DNA of 64,000 nt from Brachypterus glaber (taxonomy: Eukaryota; Arthropoda; Insecta; Coleoptera; Kateretidae): the NCBI GenBank assembly GCA_958510825.1, contig OY294044.1, forward strand, positions 70,382,095-70,446,094. The letters run 5' to 3'. A program made the translations under genes and the position numbers. Positions 22,498 through 35,419 of the stretch are shown one piece after another. The first letter of the stretch is position 1. Every line of letters starts with the position of its first letter. The notes under the pieces are model-generated. The model saw only the letters and a program-made list of their open reading frames with translations, did no database searches and was not told the DNA's origin.

Positions 22498-23186
22498 CAG
22501 TGCGGTCCAAAAGTCACCCCCCCCTCTTAACTTTTGAACGAGTTGAGATATCGATTTCAAATTTAGAACTCTTAAATAAGACAACTTGAACTATCTTTAA
22601 GCATATATTTGATACTTTTATCTCTTAAAATGTGAACAGGGGGGCATAGGGGGAAATTTTTTTAAATGAAAAGGGGGGTCGTGTGATACATCATTTTAAA
22701 GCCTTTAAAATTCTCTATATAACCATACATTTTTAAAAATTTTAAACATGTTTTTTAAGGTTTTGATTTTTCAGTTTTTGTGCTAAAAAAATAAATTGTT
22801 TTTTTTTGTCAATTTTTATTTATGTCAACTAAAATTAGTTTAAAAGTATAACTTACTTTTTTTCATTATGAAATTAGGCATTTTTAAAAAAATTTTACCC
22901 ATTTTCAACCCTATTTTAAACCCAAAAAAAAATGTTTAAAAAAAATAAAAAATTTACAGTTAAATGGAGAATTTTATAAGCTTTAAAATGATGTATCACA
23001 CGATCCCTCTTTCCATTAAAAAAAATGTGCCCCCATGCCCACCTGCCCACATTTTAAGAGCTGAAAGTATTAAATATATGCTAAAAGATAGTTTAAGTTT
23101 TCTTATTTAAAAGTTCCAAATTTGAAGTCGATATATTAACTGGTTCAAAAGTTAAGAGGGGGGGGGTTGACTTTTGGACCGCTCTG
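22498..23186. mobile_element. Full-length mariner-type palindromic MITE (689 bp)
   Basis: It is bounded by TA (22496-22497 and 23187-23188) with inverted ends CAGTGCGGTCCAAAAGTCA and TGACTTTTGGACCGCTCTG. The inverted pairing continues inward: CTTAACTTTTGAACGAGTTG against its complement, the GTGATACATCATTTTAAAGC block and ATTCTCTATATAACC. The whole unit is thus a long imperfect palindrome with A/T tracts in the middle. It has no coding capacity. It is inserted directly at the (TA)n that ends element copy 2. Confidence 0.85.
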
Positions 23187-23188
23187 TA

Positions 23189-26100
23189 TATACATTAAAT
23201 TCCCCAAATATGTTAGAACTATTCAAAACTAAAGTCCTTTGTAAGCAAAATAAAACTAGCAAATAGATAAAATAGTATAAAGAACTCTTTTCATAAGACA
23301 TTTGGCGCACTCTTCCATTGGAAAACTCCCTGCTTCGCGGCTCCTTTACAAACATGTTGTCTTATGTAACGTGTCCTTTAATATACTATTCTGGTACTTC
23401 AAGTGTAACGTAAAGTTGTAGATGTCGCTTGGACCATAAACATAAAATAAACAAAATTTATTTGACCAGTCTATTGTTAAAAATAAATACAAAGATTTTA
23501 ATTAAAAGTTTCTGTTGTTCATTTAAAATTAATTTTCTTTTTGTTTTATTTTCTGTGTTCTTTTTTGTTCTAAAACTTTACATGTCGCTTTTACTTCATT
23601 TTTCATTCACCTACTATTTTATTTACAAATGAATAGGTTTATTAATTAAATTCTTTTTAATAATTTAAGGTTAGAGCTCATAAATCTCTATGTATGGTTT
23701 TTTTTGGGTGGGTTTCATTTACACACTTCCAGAATGACTAAAAACCTGAAATGTGGCAAGTAAAATAAATATCCATAAAAAAATGCAAATGTATGGGGGT
23801 TTTTCAAAAACTAGAAAGGTTTTGGATTTAAAGAACCTTTCCAAAACCTTCCTTTAAAAAATCAATTTATATACCTAAATATCTTGTTTTCTACTTTTTA
23901 GTTATACATAACATGTAATTAATAGAAGGGTTTTAACTTTAAAAACTTGTTTTTTTATATAATTTTATTTTAAAGTTTTTAGTTATCTTTTAATAAATAT
24001 AAAGCAACTCTTATTGGAGTTCAAACAGAGATTTTAAACTAAATTTTATTGCCAACGTGCATGCACACTAAGTTTTAGCTTTCTGCGGTGCTTTTATTAT
24101 ACTAGATACATACAAGTACCACTAGAAAAACTTTAAGCAAAATCTAAATGCTCGAGCTACAATCTTATTAAAAATAGGTTTTTACTGAATTACTTTATAC
24201 CTAGGTAAATATTTTTTTTTTGTTTAAAATTAGTTTAATTTTTACGATATGCAAACTGATTTTTTGCTTTAGAGTTAGGTTTAGTTATTTGACAGTCTTT
24301 GTCAATTTTTAAATTAAATATAATTAATTTAATAATTGTAATATGAAGTCTTACATCATAACCATATAATAAATTTTTAATGTATAATTTATTAACAATA
24401 AAGTAAATAAACGACCATTTAAGCTCAAACAATGTATTTTACTACAAATTACAATGTTTATTCAGACATAAATAAAAATTTAATACTTTAATGACGGCTT
24501 AGTGCTCATAGCACATGTAAATTTACCCCGATAACATCGTAATTATACCTTTGTTTTATAGATAAATATGTGCTTTATTACCAAATCTGATTTTAGTATT
24601 TTTATTACAAACCAAAGTAAATTACCTTCAATTATGATACTTAAACAGTTATACACGTAGAAAAAAGGTCGAAATGTTTGGTTTGGCAAATATTGAAAAA
24701 AATTTTATTAAGTAAGTTATAAGTTTAGTAGGTTAGAAGGTATAAATACCTTCTAATATCCAAAGCCATTTACTGTAATACAAAATAAACATAGTAATAT
24801 ATTTCATCATTACTGTTATATTTTTTATTTACTTAACTTTTATTTCTTATACATAATTAATATACAGTATCTATTATAATCAATGATAAATTATAATAAT
24901 TTTTAGAAAGAATTCTTCGGATAACTATTATTAATTTTAATAATTATATAGGCCTACATCTAAAAACTCTTTGAAGGCTTTTTGAGTTTCCTCTTAACGT
25001 TTCCAAAATACTGCACTTTGGACCAGAAAAATAATTTCAACGGCTTTAATTTGTTTTTAGTGGTATCTAGAGGTTTTTTATGGTGGTGAACCATTTTTAT
25101 AAATTGAAAATTAAAAATGGTGGATGTGATATGGTGGCAAAGTTTCATAAATTTTTAATGGATTTAAAAAAATGGTGTTTATTGGTTTTTGAAGTCGACA
25201 AAACCGAATTAATTATTGAAAATTAAAAATTCAAAATAACCGATGCCTAATTTTGTTTGAATATGGACTTTTTAATTTGGAAATTTTGGGTATTGACTCA
25301 CATTAATGTCCTCAAAATATTCTTTTAACATCCAAACCAAATTTGGTAGACTGGACATTAAAAAATAGACCACCCTAATGTCCCCCAGAAACCTAATTTT
25401 TGAAATCAGTTTTTAGTCGTTTTTTTTCTAGAGGTTTTTGATGGTGCTGAAACATTTATAAATTTAAAATTAAAAATGCGTCATTTTTATATTTTATGCT
25501 GTTGTATATTCAACTCAAAAGAGTTAAAGAAAAACCCTTTATTTTCTCATTTGCATTAATTCCTACGATTTCAGACGTAAAATAAAGATTTTATTTAGGT
25601 ATAAGCTCATTTTCTTCTAAAATAAACTGAACTTAACTTTTTATAAAATTATAGCTTATGCTCTACTTAGGGCAGTACATATGCCTAGTAGTAATAGTAC
25701 GTATTATTACATAATATTACATTTTTATATTATGCCTCATAACTGGGGATAATTGTTGCAGTAAATTTAAATTATGCTAATATATGAAAACACATGTGAA
25801 GTATAATACTTCGCCATTAATGGCACTACAATGTTCACATAATAACAAGTCATGAAGATATGTAATGCTTCGCATTTTATAATAAACTTCTTCACAGCGA
25901 CTTTTTTATAAGCTTTTTTTTGAATTTTTAACAAAAATATTTTTTTAGGGGTGCCCTCTAACCAACCCTGTGACACTCCTAAGTTTCAACTAGCTTTTTC
26001 GTGTTATGTTATGACTGAAATCCACCAGATGGTGAAATAGTCTACGAGCGAGATATGGAGCCATCTAGATTTATGATTTTATAAAGTTGTATGACACATA

Positions 26101-26713
26101 ACCTCAAATTTTGTTTATGTTAGAAATAAACGTCAAAATATTTTATAAGTTGCTACTAAACTATAATACTTTTATCGGTGATTACTTTTAGTATTTTGTG
26201 ATAACAATGATTTTACTATAGTTTGGTAACATTAAACGTATTTATAGTTGACACAAGAAAATATAGTACTTAAGAATTCAAAATTAAATCACCAGAATCA
26301 TGGCTTACAGTTTTTGATTTGCCACATATATGGATTTAGAGATTTGATTGTTGTTTCTAAAATCATATACCAGGTATCTATAACTTACCTTAGAATAACG
26401 AAAGAAGATGTTCTCATAAAAATACACACTAAAAATAAACGTCACTGTGAAATTATGTTCATGATGTCAATGTTTACGTATGGTGCCATCTAGCAGCCAG
26501 ACTAACTACCATTTAAAAATTAAAATTGAGATCTAGAAGGATTCCGATCTCGCTCGTAAATACCAGCGCTTTTTGGTTAATAGGTAACCAAATCAAACTA
26601 TAAGTTACCAGTCCTTATTGTCTACGTTCATTCCTTTAACTCTATATTTTATTTCTTATTTTTGTTTTCAGATTTGCGTCATTCTTTCTAGTATCAATAA
26701 GAAATGTTTTATA
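23189..26713. other. AT-rich stretch without gene; partial repeats
   Basis: No coding frame of any family was found. One arm of the 635-940 hairpin family is at 23848-23995. A direct repeat pair around CTAGAGGTTTTT with ATGGTG lies at 25065-25130 and 25430-25480. GCCATCTAG words occur near 26050 and 26485. The short frames at 23429, 24235, 25767 and 26248 are low-complexity. Confidence 0.5.
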
Positions 26714-27060
26714 CCGTGCTGTCAAAAAGTCACCCCCGCTCTTAACTTTTGAACGAGTTGAGAGTTAAGATATTGAACTTGAAACACTTAAATAAGAAAA
26801 CTCAAAGTATCTTTTCAAATATCTTTGATATTTTCAACTCTTAAAATGTGAGCAGGGGGTAAGGAGGGATTTTTTTTAAAGAAAGGGGGGCCGTGTGAAT
26901 CATCATTTTAAAGCTTATGAAATTCTCTATTTAATAATATATAATATATATTATATATATTAATTTTTTTAAATATATTTTTTTGGGTTTAAAATAAGGT
27001 TGAAAATGTATTATTTCTTTAAAAAAAATCGAACAATTTAAAAAAAAATAATTATTTTAT
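26714..27060. mobile_element. Partial mariner-type palindromic MITE
   Basis: It starts after TA with CCGTGCTGTCAAAAAGTCAC, then CTCTTAACTTTTGAACGAGT and the TCATCATTTTAAAGC block. This is the left half of the 22498-23186 family, with a duplicated GAGTTGAGAGTTAAGAT piece. The right half is missing or replaced by the family E repeat that follows. Confidence 0.65.
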
Positions 27061-27189
27061 GTTGAAAAAACTTAAATTGAATTACATATTTCAGAAACCC
27101 CACATGTTCAAAAACACCAGACTTGTCTGGTTTCTGTTGAAAAGAAAGATCTATATTAAAGAAGTGGATTTTTGATAAAAACCCCATAT

Positions 27190-27730
27190 GCCCAAATATG
27201 TGGACGCGTCCGTCCGTCTGATCTCACTATTTTTGTGAACACGATAACTCAAGAACGAATAATCCGATCGACTTGAAATTTTCAGAAAAAATCAAGTTTT
27301 ACGAGAGGAACATCCCTACTGTTATTGAAAGTAATCCACCCAAACACAAAAAAGTTATGGGGGGTTAAACTTAAAAAAAAAAAACGAAAAAAGCTGAAAG
27401 AAAATTCCGATTAATGTAATTTTTTTTAGTAAAAAATACTATTATTATAAGGATTAATTATACTAAAATAAAACAAAAAAAAAATATATTTTTTTTTTAA
27501 ATTTAAAAAAATTTTATTTTTTTTTTCATTTTTCCCTTTCGCAAAAAGAAAATTTAATAAATAAATTGAAAAGTTTAAAAAACTTTATTTAAGTTTTTTT
27601 GATTTTTTTTTATTTTTTTTAATAAATTTTCGTTTGGAATTTTTTTTAATTGTATTTGGGAAATGCAATATACCATTTACTGTGAATATTATATTATTAT
27701 ATAATATGTTATATAATATAATGGAATGCG
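27190..27730 (+). repeat. Dispersed repeat family E, copy 2
   Basis: It carries the words TTTTGTGAACACGATAACTC and AATCCGATCGACTTGAAATT, then A/T tracts, and ends with ACCATTTACTGTGAATATTA and AATGGAATGCGT. The first two words also occur near 35780-35830 (inverted) and 56200-56250. It is non-coding. Confidence 0.55.
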
Positions 27731-28370
27731 TATCTTCACGACTTTTTAATATTTTTAATAGTTATTAGCGTGTCAGACTTCTATGAAATGACCCAGTTGG
27801 CATTTTCAGTAGACGAGTTATATTATTAGACGAGTTATATTATTAGACGAGTCGGCAAGACAAGATTGATAATTTTTTTAGTCAAGGGTGTTTTTTTTCA
27901 CCATTAGGTTTGTTAGGTTTTTAATTTTTGCAGTTTTTGTTTGACTGTGAACAAAAAACACCCCCCACGACGAAAACTTTCGAACGCCGAACGTTGTGCT
28001 ACATGTACTATTTTTTCACGTGTAGTTAAAAAATAATACCTTTTTTCTACATATAAAAATTAATTTTAAAATTGTTTAGTATTCGATATCCATTACGTTT
28101 AAACATTTAACCTCAAGGGACAATTTTCTATTATAAATAATTTTTGGCTTATGATACAGAGCTCTGTAGAGGTGTGAAGAGTAGATATTATAATAATGTA
28201 ATTTTCTTTTACTACGGTCGTTAGAAATGTATAATTTTTGAACATTTTTCACATAACATTTTATTTTTGAATGTATATAATTTAATTCTTAAAAAAAAAT
28301 ATAAAATATTTTCATAGTTAATATACTAATAGTTAATATATTAGGCTGTAACATTTTTACATTAATATAT

Positions 28371-28530
28371 TTTATCCACGGCCGTGATTAATAGCCCTAT
28401 TAATCACGGGTCTGTAAAAATAAATCGTTTAAAATTTAAAACGACCATGGATAAAGTATAGTATTCTACTCGCGTATAATAGCTATTAATCATTCGGGTG
28501 ATTAGGTCACTCGCCTTTCGGCTCGTGTCG
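28371..28530 (+). repeat. Dispersed palindromic repeat, copy 1
   Basis: TTATCCACGG and CCATGGATAA bound a unit with the inner palindrome CCGTGATTAATAG-C-CCTATTAATCACGG. It continues with ACTCGCGTATAATAGC, then TAGGTCACTCG. An inverted copy is at 60686-60845. The unit is non-coding. Confidence 0.65.
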
Positions 28531-29139
28531 TGTCAATAAAAGTAATGTTTTTGAAAATTTAGAATTTATATTTTTAAAAAATCACTTTTTTATTTACAAA
28601 TTTTTCATTTTTCATATTGATCGGACATTTTTTAGTTATCATGCTTATTTAAAATGTGACAGAGGAACAGACGGACTAAAATTAAAGTTGTGCAGTTGTT
28701 GAAAAATAATTTTACACTTGGTTTTCATCAACTTGTATAAAAAAATATATCTAGGGTAATTTTTTACGTTTAAAAATATAAAATCCATCGTATAATACTC
28801 TTTCAGATCGAGAGCTATGAAATTTTTTTTTTATAACAATCAAAAACACGTTCGATATCAGGGGTATAGTTATTTTTCGACCCCACATACCAGGCATAAG
28901 TAATAATAATAATGGAAAAAACTGGTTATAAACTACCTACTAACGGTATCACGTATTTACAGATCACGCGTTCCTATATGAGCCGCACCTTAACTTTCAA
29001 TATGAGTCGCATATTAACGGATCATAGTGTAGTCAAGTAATTTTTTATTAAGTATTGATTTATTGATTTAGTTTAATTTAAGCAAATTAGTAGGTGGTTT
29101 ATAAATGAATACACTGCCCAGTAAAAGAGTTTTCCCATT

Positions 29140-29800
29140 TTTCACCTCCGCGCGTTAAATGGATTTTTATTGTCAGATTTACCTTTAGCAACCTTAAAAA
29201 CCCCAATAAACCAAATTTTACTAAAACTACTCAGAGGATGGATTTGGAAAAATTTTATTTTAAAATTCTGTTTTAGCTATCTCAAAAAAAAACTATTATA
29301 TCAATTTTTAACTACCTCTCAGGTGGTGGAGTTATAATTTTGTATTATCAGATTCAGTCAAGAACCCCAATATACAAATTTTCACGAAATCTACCCCCCG
29401 CCCCGCAGGGGATGGAGTTAGATTATTTTATTATCAGATTCACTTTCAGCAACCTCAAAAATTCAAATATACCAATTTTCACGAAAACTACTTCCCTCCC
29501 CTCAGGGGGTCGAGTTAGAATTTTTTATTATCAGATTCACTTTCAAAACCCTCAAAAACCCAAGTAAACAATTTTCACGAAAACTACCCCTGCCCCCCAG
29601 GGGGTTAAACTAGAAATATTTATTATCAGATTCATATTCGTCCACCCCAAAAACCCCCTTATACCAATTTTGACGAAAATATTGAAAATATTTAAAAATA
29701 TTTACCCCTCTCCTCCTCGGGGATGGATTTTTATTATTAGATCCAATTTTAGAAACCTTAAAAATCCCTATATAGCAATTTTCAAATTTTTGTAATTTTT
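29140..29800. repeat. Degenerate minisatellite, unit of about 95 bp
   Basis: About six or seven diverged units each contain ATTATCAGATTCA, a CAACCTCAAAAA block, CAATTTTCACGAAAACTACC and CCCCTCAGGGGG. CAGATT anchors at 29174, 29349, 29435, 29532 and 29627 give spacings of 86 to 97 between neighbours, with one missing anchor. The frame at 29340-29567 is a translation of this repeat. Confidence 0.75.
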
Positions 29801-30568
29801 TTTTTTATTTTTCCACATTTGCCCTCCTTGCCGCATCCCAATGTTCATCAAAAACGATCCCGAGCGAGTACTTTTGGTAACATCTGTATGCCAAATTTCA
29901 AGTCTCTAGCTTAAAGCGATCAGTCGACTGACCAACCAGCGGCAATTTTTTTGCTTGAAATTGATTTATATCGATATAAAACGTAATAAAACGCAAGGCT
30001 TTCTAAAATTTTGAAAATTTTCAAAATAAAAAAGCAAAAACTAACCTTAATTTAAGTAAGTTTAGTGTTATTGATTAAATAAAGTAACCTTTTAAATTAT
30101 AACAATATTCAATTTACTTAATGTTTTTTATTACGCTGTTATTTACAGTAAACTTATGACAAGTAAAGAAAATAAAAGATAACATATTGCAACTTTCCCG
30201 AAAACTATTAGGCTATATTACACTGTAATAATATTATACTCAGCATGTTGTCAAATTTATTAAAGCATCAGGCCTTAAATTAAGACTACAGAGCAACAAC
30301 AATATATGTCAGTCACTTTTAGTTAATTCTTGGGAAAATTAATTGCTAAGTTCAAATTAAATTTAATAGATACATGATAAATACCATAAGCAATTTATTC
30401 AAAATTAAATTTTATTATTTAATATTATATTGCAAGTTATTTAACATACTTTGTCTATTCAGTTTTTTATCAAATTAATAAAAAAAAATTCATAGCACAA
30501 AAATAAAGCAAAACTATATCTACCTATTTAATTACATTACATTACATGTTTACATACATTACATGTTA

Positions 30569-30816
30569 GTACTATTCTACTTAAGCATCCCCCAAGTCCA
30601 GGACTTGTGTGGGCCAGTAGTAGAAGGAACCACCGGCTTATACTGACTTTCGAACCAGTTTTTATAGGGAGTGTCCGCTTCACGTACGCCTTAACCAAAT
30701 TTTACTTATTAATTAACTGAAAAAGACAAATCGGCGCCAGTAAAAATCGAACTCACGCTATTGGCTAGTAGACTTGTCATGTACAGAAGCTGTAGACCAC
30801 TACACCAATCCTCCCA
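30569..30816 (-). mobile_element. tRNA-derived SINE, copy 1
   Basis: On the minus strand the unit starts TGGGAGGATTGGTGTAGTGG and carries a tRNA-like head with box A (TGGTGTAGTGG) and box B (GAGTTCGATTTT), followed by CTGGCGCCGATT. The tRNA-unrelated body includes TTTTTCAGTTAATTAATAA and TGGTTCGAAAGTCAGTATA, and ends ACTTGGGGGATGCTTAAGTA and GAATAGTAC with an ATGTA-type tail. It would be transcribed by RNA polymerase III and moved by a LINE. It shares its body with 38044-38281. Confidence 0.75.
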
Positions 30817-31883
30817 TAGAATGGATTGATAAAACTTCTTCTGTCACTCTTTGACTATTAATTTTTGATTTAGTTTAATAAAAAAATATATAATATATAT
30901 TTTTTATATTATATGGGTCAAAGTTTAACTGCACAGATTTCTTATTAATCTTCTAGGTTTGTTTCCTAATTTACAGTTCTGAACTGGTTGTGCGTTTTTC
31001 CCGTGAACATGGTTTTATATATAAACTTTAATTAACACCCTAGAAATGTATAATACTGTAAATTCACCAGAAAACGTCCTAGACAAAAAAATCTTGGATA
31101 TAAAATATTTTTCATAAAAGACTAACTTTGAAAATTTAAGTCCGTAAGTCCTTCCGTTTGTCCGTCCTACTCGTTCTGATCCAACGTTTGGTAACTTACC
31201 AATGGTAAGTTAAATTAATTTTCTCAAAAAAAGTGGCATTCATCTTTGTTGCATTGTAGCCTTCAAATTGTCTTGAAAACAAAAAGCTTTATTAATTTTG
31301 CAAGATGATATACACATTAGAGGGTTCTTAAGGGCGTGTCAGGGAAATATTTGATTAAGAAATTGCGCCATAAGACAAAATGTAGATGATACATTAAAAT
31401 ACATTAGTTGAAGTGTAACTTTATTTTGGGTCATTAATTATGACTAGAGCTTGGATCAATGTATTAAGTAAATAGGCACTTTAAACTATGTTTTATTATC
31501 TGGACTTTCATGTTAATGCTGTTATTGCATAGTGAACCACTTCGAACACGATTTTTTTGGTTTTTAAAAAATATAGTTAGGTTACTCTAAACTTGATTTT
31601 TAGTTGGTTTTTGATTTTGGGTGGCATGAATACTAGCTACCAACCATTCTGGGATCTTTAGCATTAAACTATGCTTGTCGGTCATTATTTTTGATAAATT
31701 GAAAACGAAACATAAATTCAGCAAAATTTCATGTATTTAAAACTTCAAACTATAACATACTTTAGTTTATGAATAGGTCTAAAACACGCTTGACATAAAG
31801 CAATATTATATTTACCACAAACCCATCTTGAACGCATTATATGTTTTTTGGTACTACAATATACCTAAACATCGGTTATTATA
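30817..31883. other. No gene recognised
   Basis: This is AT-rich. A fragment of family E (CGTCCTAGACAAAAAAAT, then TCCGTCCTACTCGTTC) lies at about 31074-31180. Nothing else is recognisable. Confidence 0.45.
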
Positions 31884-32680
31884 CAGTGCGTGCATTAAGT
31901 CTGGAATCACCCGAATAACTTTTTAGTTACAAGTAAAATACAAAAATCCTCAGACAGGTCGATTTATATTTTTAATTCTGCAAATTTTGGTCTAAAAAAA
32001 GTTATCAAAATTGGCACCCCCTTGGACCCTCACCACCAACTTTTTTTTTCAAATAGCAACCTACCCCTTGTGATACATCATTGGAAAGGTAATTTAATAA
32101 GCTTTCCAACAGTGTATGATAAAGCCTAATTTGTTAAAGGGTCTATGAAAAAACGCATGTTTTATTTAAACATTGTTTGTGTGAAATATTACGCATAATA
32201 TGGTAATTGTTGCCCTATTTCCTACTTGGCACCTTCCTGAGAATCTAAATAAGGTTGTTTTAAACTTATTGTAATATTTTATACCCTGTTGAAAAATGCA
32301 ATTTTTTTTTTTTATTGACCAATTTTATGTTTACTATTTAATCGATTTTAATCCCGTTTTTTTACTGTCCACTATCAAAGAGCTGAAGGACATCAATTTG
32401 AACATTTATAGTGAACTAGTCCTTTACCAAATTAGGCTTTATTATACACCGTTGGAAAGCTTATTAAATTACCTTTCCAACGAAGTGTCACAAGGGGTAG
32501 GTTGCTATTTGAAAAAAAAAAAGTTGGGGGGTGAGGGTGCAAGGGGGTGCAAATTTTAATAACTTTTATTACACCATAATTTGCAAAATTAAAAATAAAA
32601 ATCGACCTATCCGAGGGTTTTTGTGTTTTACTTGTAACTAAAAAGTTAATCGGGTGATTCCAGACTTAATGCACGCACTG
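31884..32680. mobile_element. Mariner-type palindromic MITE, 797 bp
   Basis: It is bounded by TA with ends CAGTGCGTGCATTAAGTCTG and CAGACTTAATGCACGCACTG, which are perfectly complementary over 20 bases. Pairing continues for nearly the whole length (ACTTTTTAGTTACAAGTAAA, the AGGTCGATTT block, GCACCCCCTTG and CCTTTCCAACG), giving arms of about 390 bp. The frame at 32296-32559 lies in one arm and is not a gene. Confidence 0.85.
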
Positions 32681-32945
32681 TATATATTTCTACTTGAACT
32701 GGCATATGAGATCCAACATGGGTGATTCTTAGTCAAGATTCTACTAAAACAAATCGACCGTTTGTTTATTTTTCTAATTTTATACTTGTTATTTGTTGTT
32801 ACCGGCGCACCAAAATAAATTTATTATCAACCTAAAAATAAGTGGCTTCCACAGAAGCCACCAAACTTATAGGGTTAAAAAACTGTCTTGTTCTACATTT
32901 CTCAGTAAAATTGTTTTTTTATTTCTGTTTTTGTTTTGTTCTATA

Positions 32946-33270
32946 CAGTGCAGTTTAAAAGTTAGCCTTTCCTCTTAAATTTCAAACAAGTTGAAATATC
33001 AACTTCAACTTGGGACCACTTGAATGAAAAAGCATAAGTTTTATTTTTTTCTTATAATGTGTAGAGGGTCATGTAGGATTTTTTAATGTCGTGAAATACT
33101 TTTTTTTTTAATTCATAAAATTCTCTATTCGACCATATATTTTTTATTTTTTAAACATTGTTTTTGGGCGGAGTGGTTAAAACTGTGCAGAAAATGGTTT
33201 ACGTGTTTCGGAGTTATTATTTAAACTCGTTTAAAGTTAAGAGAAGGGGACTGACTTCTTTACTGCACTG
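32946..33270. mobile_element. Mariner-type MITE, 325 bp
   Basis: TA flanks the ends CAGTGCAGTTTAAAAGTTAG and ACTTCTTTACTGCACTG. The interior resembles the 22498-23186 family (AACAAGTTGAAATATCAACT and a CTCTATTCGACCATA block), so it is a shorter, diverged member. Confidence 0.7.
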
Positions 33271-34178
33271 TATATTTTTTTTAAAGATATAAATAAAGAT
33301 TCAGAAATAGTTTATAAAATTTTAAAAGGCGTTTATATTAAAAAAATGCGAATCTATTAACGTTGACCTATGAATGTTTGTTAAAAACACATTTTTCCGT
33401 TTACTATCAAAACACAATTTTATTTAAATTACTTTTTATTTTAGCATAATAAATCTAAAAATGTTACGTTCTTGGAAAAATACTTATATTAAATTAAAGG
33501 CTTTTTCTTGTATTAAAGAAAGATTACATAAACCAACTGTCTGATAAATATGATTTAGGTGAAACAACTTTTATAAAAGAAAAACCAGATATATAATAAA
33601 AATTTAATGTCTAGTTTGTTATGTTAAAAGCACAGACACTCTACTAAAGTACAAGAAAATGCCTCACAAAATTCCTATTAAATTTTGTAATGAAAAGATA
33701 CTACCAAAAATATAGTAAAGGCCATTTTATTATATTTTAATATTCTTTTATATGTCTTTTGAAGTCCTTGCTTCGTCTTAATATCTTTAAATTTTTAAAG
33801 TATAAAAAACAACATATAGGTAAGAAGCTTTTAGTTTTATTACACAATATAGTTATACAATACTTACTACCTCTCTCTCTACTCTTCTTCTTCTTCTTCT
33901 TCTTTTTCTTCTTCTTCTTTTTAGTTAAAAATATGACTCAGTTGGAAAAACTTAGAATATTATTGAATTTTGACTTGTTTCTTAGACAGTTTTAGGGAAA
34001 TACAGTTAGGTAGGTAGGTAGAAATTCGTGACTCTATTGAATAAACGAAGCAATACTTATGATGACGTTTTTGTACTCTTTTAGGGAAAGTCTTTCCCCT
34101 TGTGTGTACACTAAAAAAACTTGCAATTCGATGAGTTAAAGATTACATGTGTAAATGTATATTAAATATCATTTTATA
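33271..34178. other. No gene recognised; CTT-rich tract
   Basis: A (TTC)n-like tract at 33880-33925 is the only distinct structure. The 78-codon frame across it is low-complexity. Confidence 0.5.
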
Positions 34179-34422
34179 CACTTAAAAAAGTAAATTGAAT
34201 ATTCCATTAAAAATGGATGAGAAATTGAAAGTTATTATTCTTTACAATTGTACTTTAATTTTTGTTAAAACACGCAACATTTCACGTTCGTCTTTAAATA
34301 TTAAAGTACGTGACTTTAGAACTATAGTGCTTTTAACAAAAATTAATGTACAATTGTATAGGATAATTACTTCCGATTTCCTCTCCATTTATAACTGAAT
34401 ATTCAGTTTACTTTTTACAGTG
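34179..34422. mobile_element. Palindromic MITE, 244 bp
   Basis: The inverted ends are CACTTAAAAAAGTAAATTGA and the complement CACTGTAAAAAGTAAACTGA, flanked by TATA on both sides. The arms extend over about 115 bases (AATTGTAC, AATTTTTGTTAAAA, AAATATTAAAG). The CACTGTAAAAA terminus recurs at 43689 and 38573. It is non-coding. Confidence 0.8.
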
Positions 34423-35419
34423 TATACCGGTTTTTTTATAAAATTACCTTTACCCTTCCGTAAAATTAGATGCAAACAATTAATTTTCGGTATTTTCTTC
34501 GTAAAATTTAAAGATTCTGATTGTCATTGGTTAACTTACCATACATTCAAATCTTTTTAACAAGTTTCAATGTAAAATTTACCTTTCAGACTCTGAATTT
34601 ACCAGTGTTGGTCACTAAATTTGTTCCATTAACACATTTTAATGGTTTTAACTAGTTTTAGAATAGTTAGTGAACTGTAATATTTAAAAAAAAAACTTTT
34701 TATTAATTGTGAGTTATATTTGAAAACTGTTGAAAGCAGGGTTTGCTCCAGCAAAAAGCAACGCTTTTGAGCTTAACATATCAAGAAGAAGAATTTTGCA
34801 TTGTGAAACTAAGGTTATTAAACCTCTTGCGTTTTTCTATGCGTAAAAGTTGAGGGGGAAAAATAGGGGCAGCTTTTGCTTAAAATTTACACCCAGGAAA
34901 TTATTTTTACCATTATTTTATGGTAGGCTATAGGTGTGAATTACTAGAGTAAATATCATTCATACGAGTGTAAAAATTAACATTTAGTTTTCTTACCACT
35001 CGTGAAATGTTTTTTTTTCCAGCATGCCACTTTTTACTGTGTATGGACAACAAAATAACCGATATTGTGTAAGTGGAATTTTGTATTATAAACTGAATGT
35101 TTGCCAACTTTTACACTTTAAAAATAGCTAGTTTATTACAACTAAAACTTTTTTTTACTGACATATATCATGTCGTAAAATTTGCAAAATGTGAAAACTT
35201 TAAAACGGATAAATCAAAACAATGATAATTTACATCCAACTTTTTTTGTACGTTTGTTTTTAAAAATTATTCATAACAACGTTATGCTATGGCTGTAAAT
35301 CACATAAGTCGCGACGGTATTATACTCTACACAGGGAATTTACACGCTAGAAGAGCATAAAATATTAGTTTTAAATTTTCCAAAATTGCCAAAAATGTGT
35401 TTTATGAAAAAACAAACTA
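34423..35419. other. No gene recognised
   Basis: This is AT-rich sequence with no supported frame or repeat boundary. Confidence 0.5.

Noticed and set aside
29140..29800. Possible CRISPR-like array
   Set aside because: The repeats are diverged, about 95 bp long, and lack unique spacers of constant length. The context is eukaryotic.
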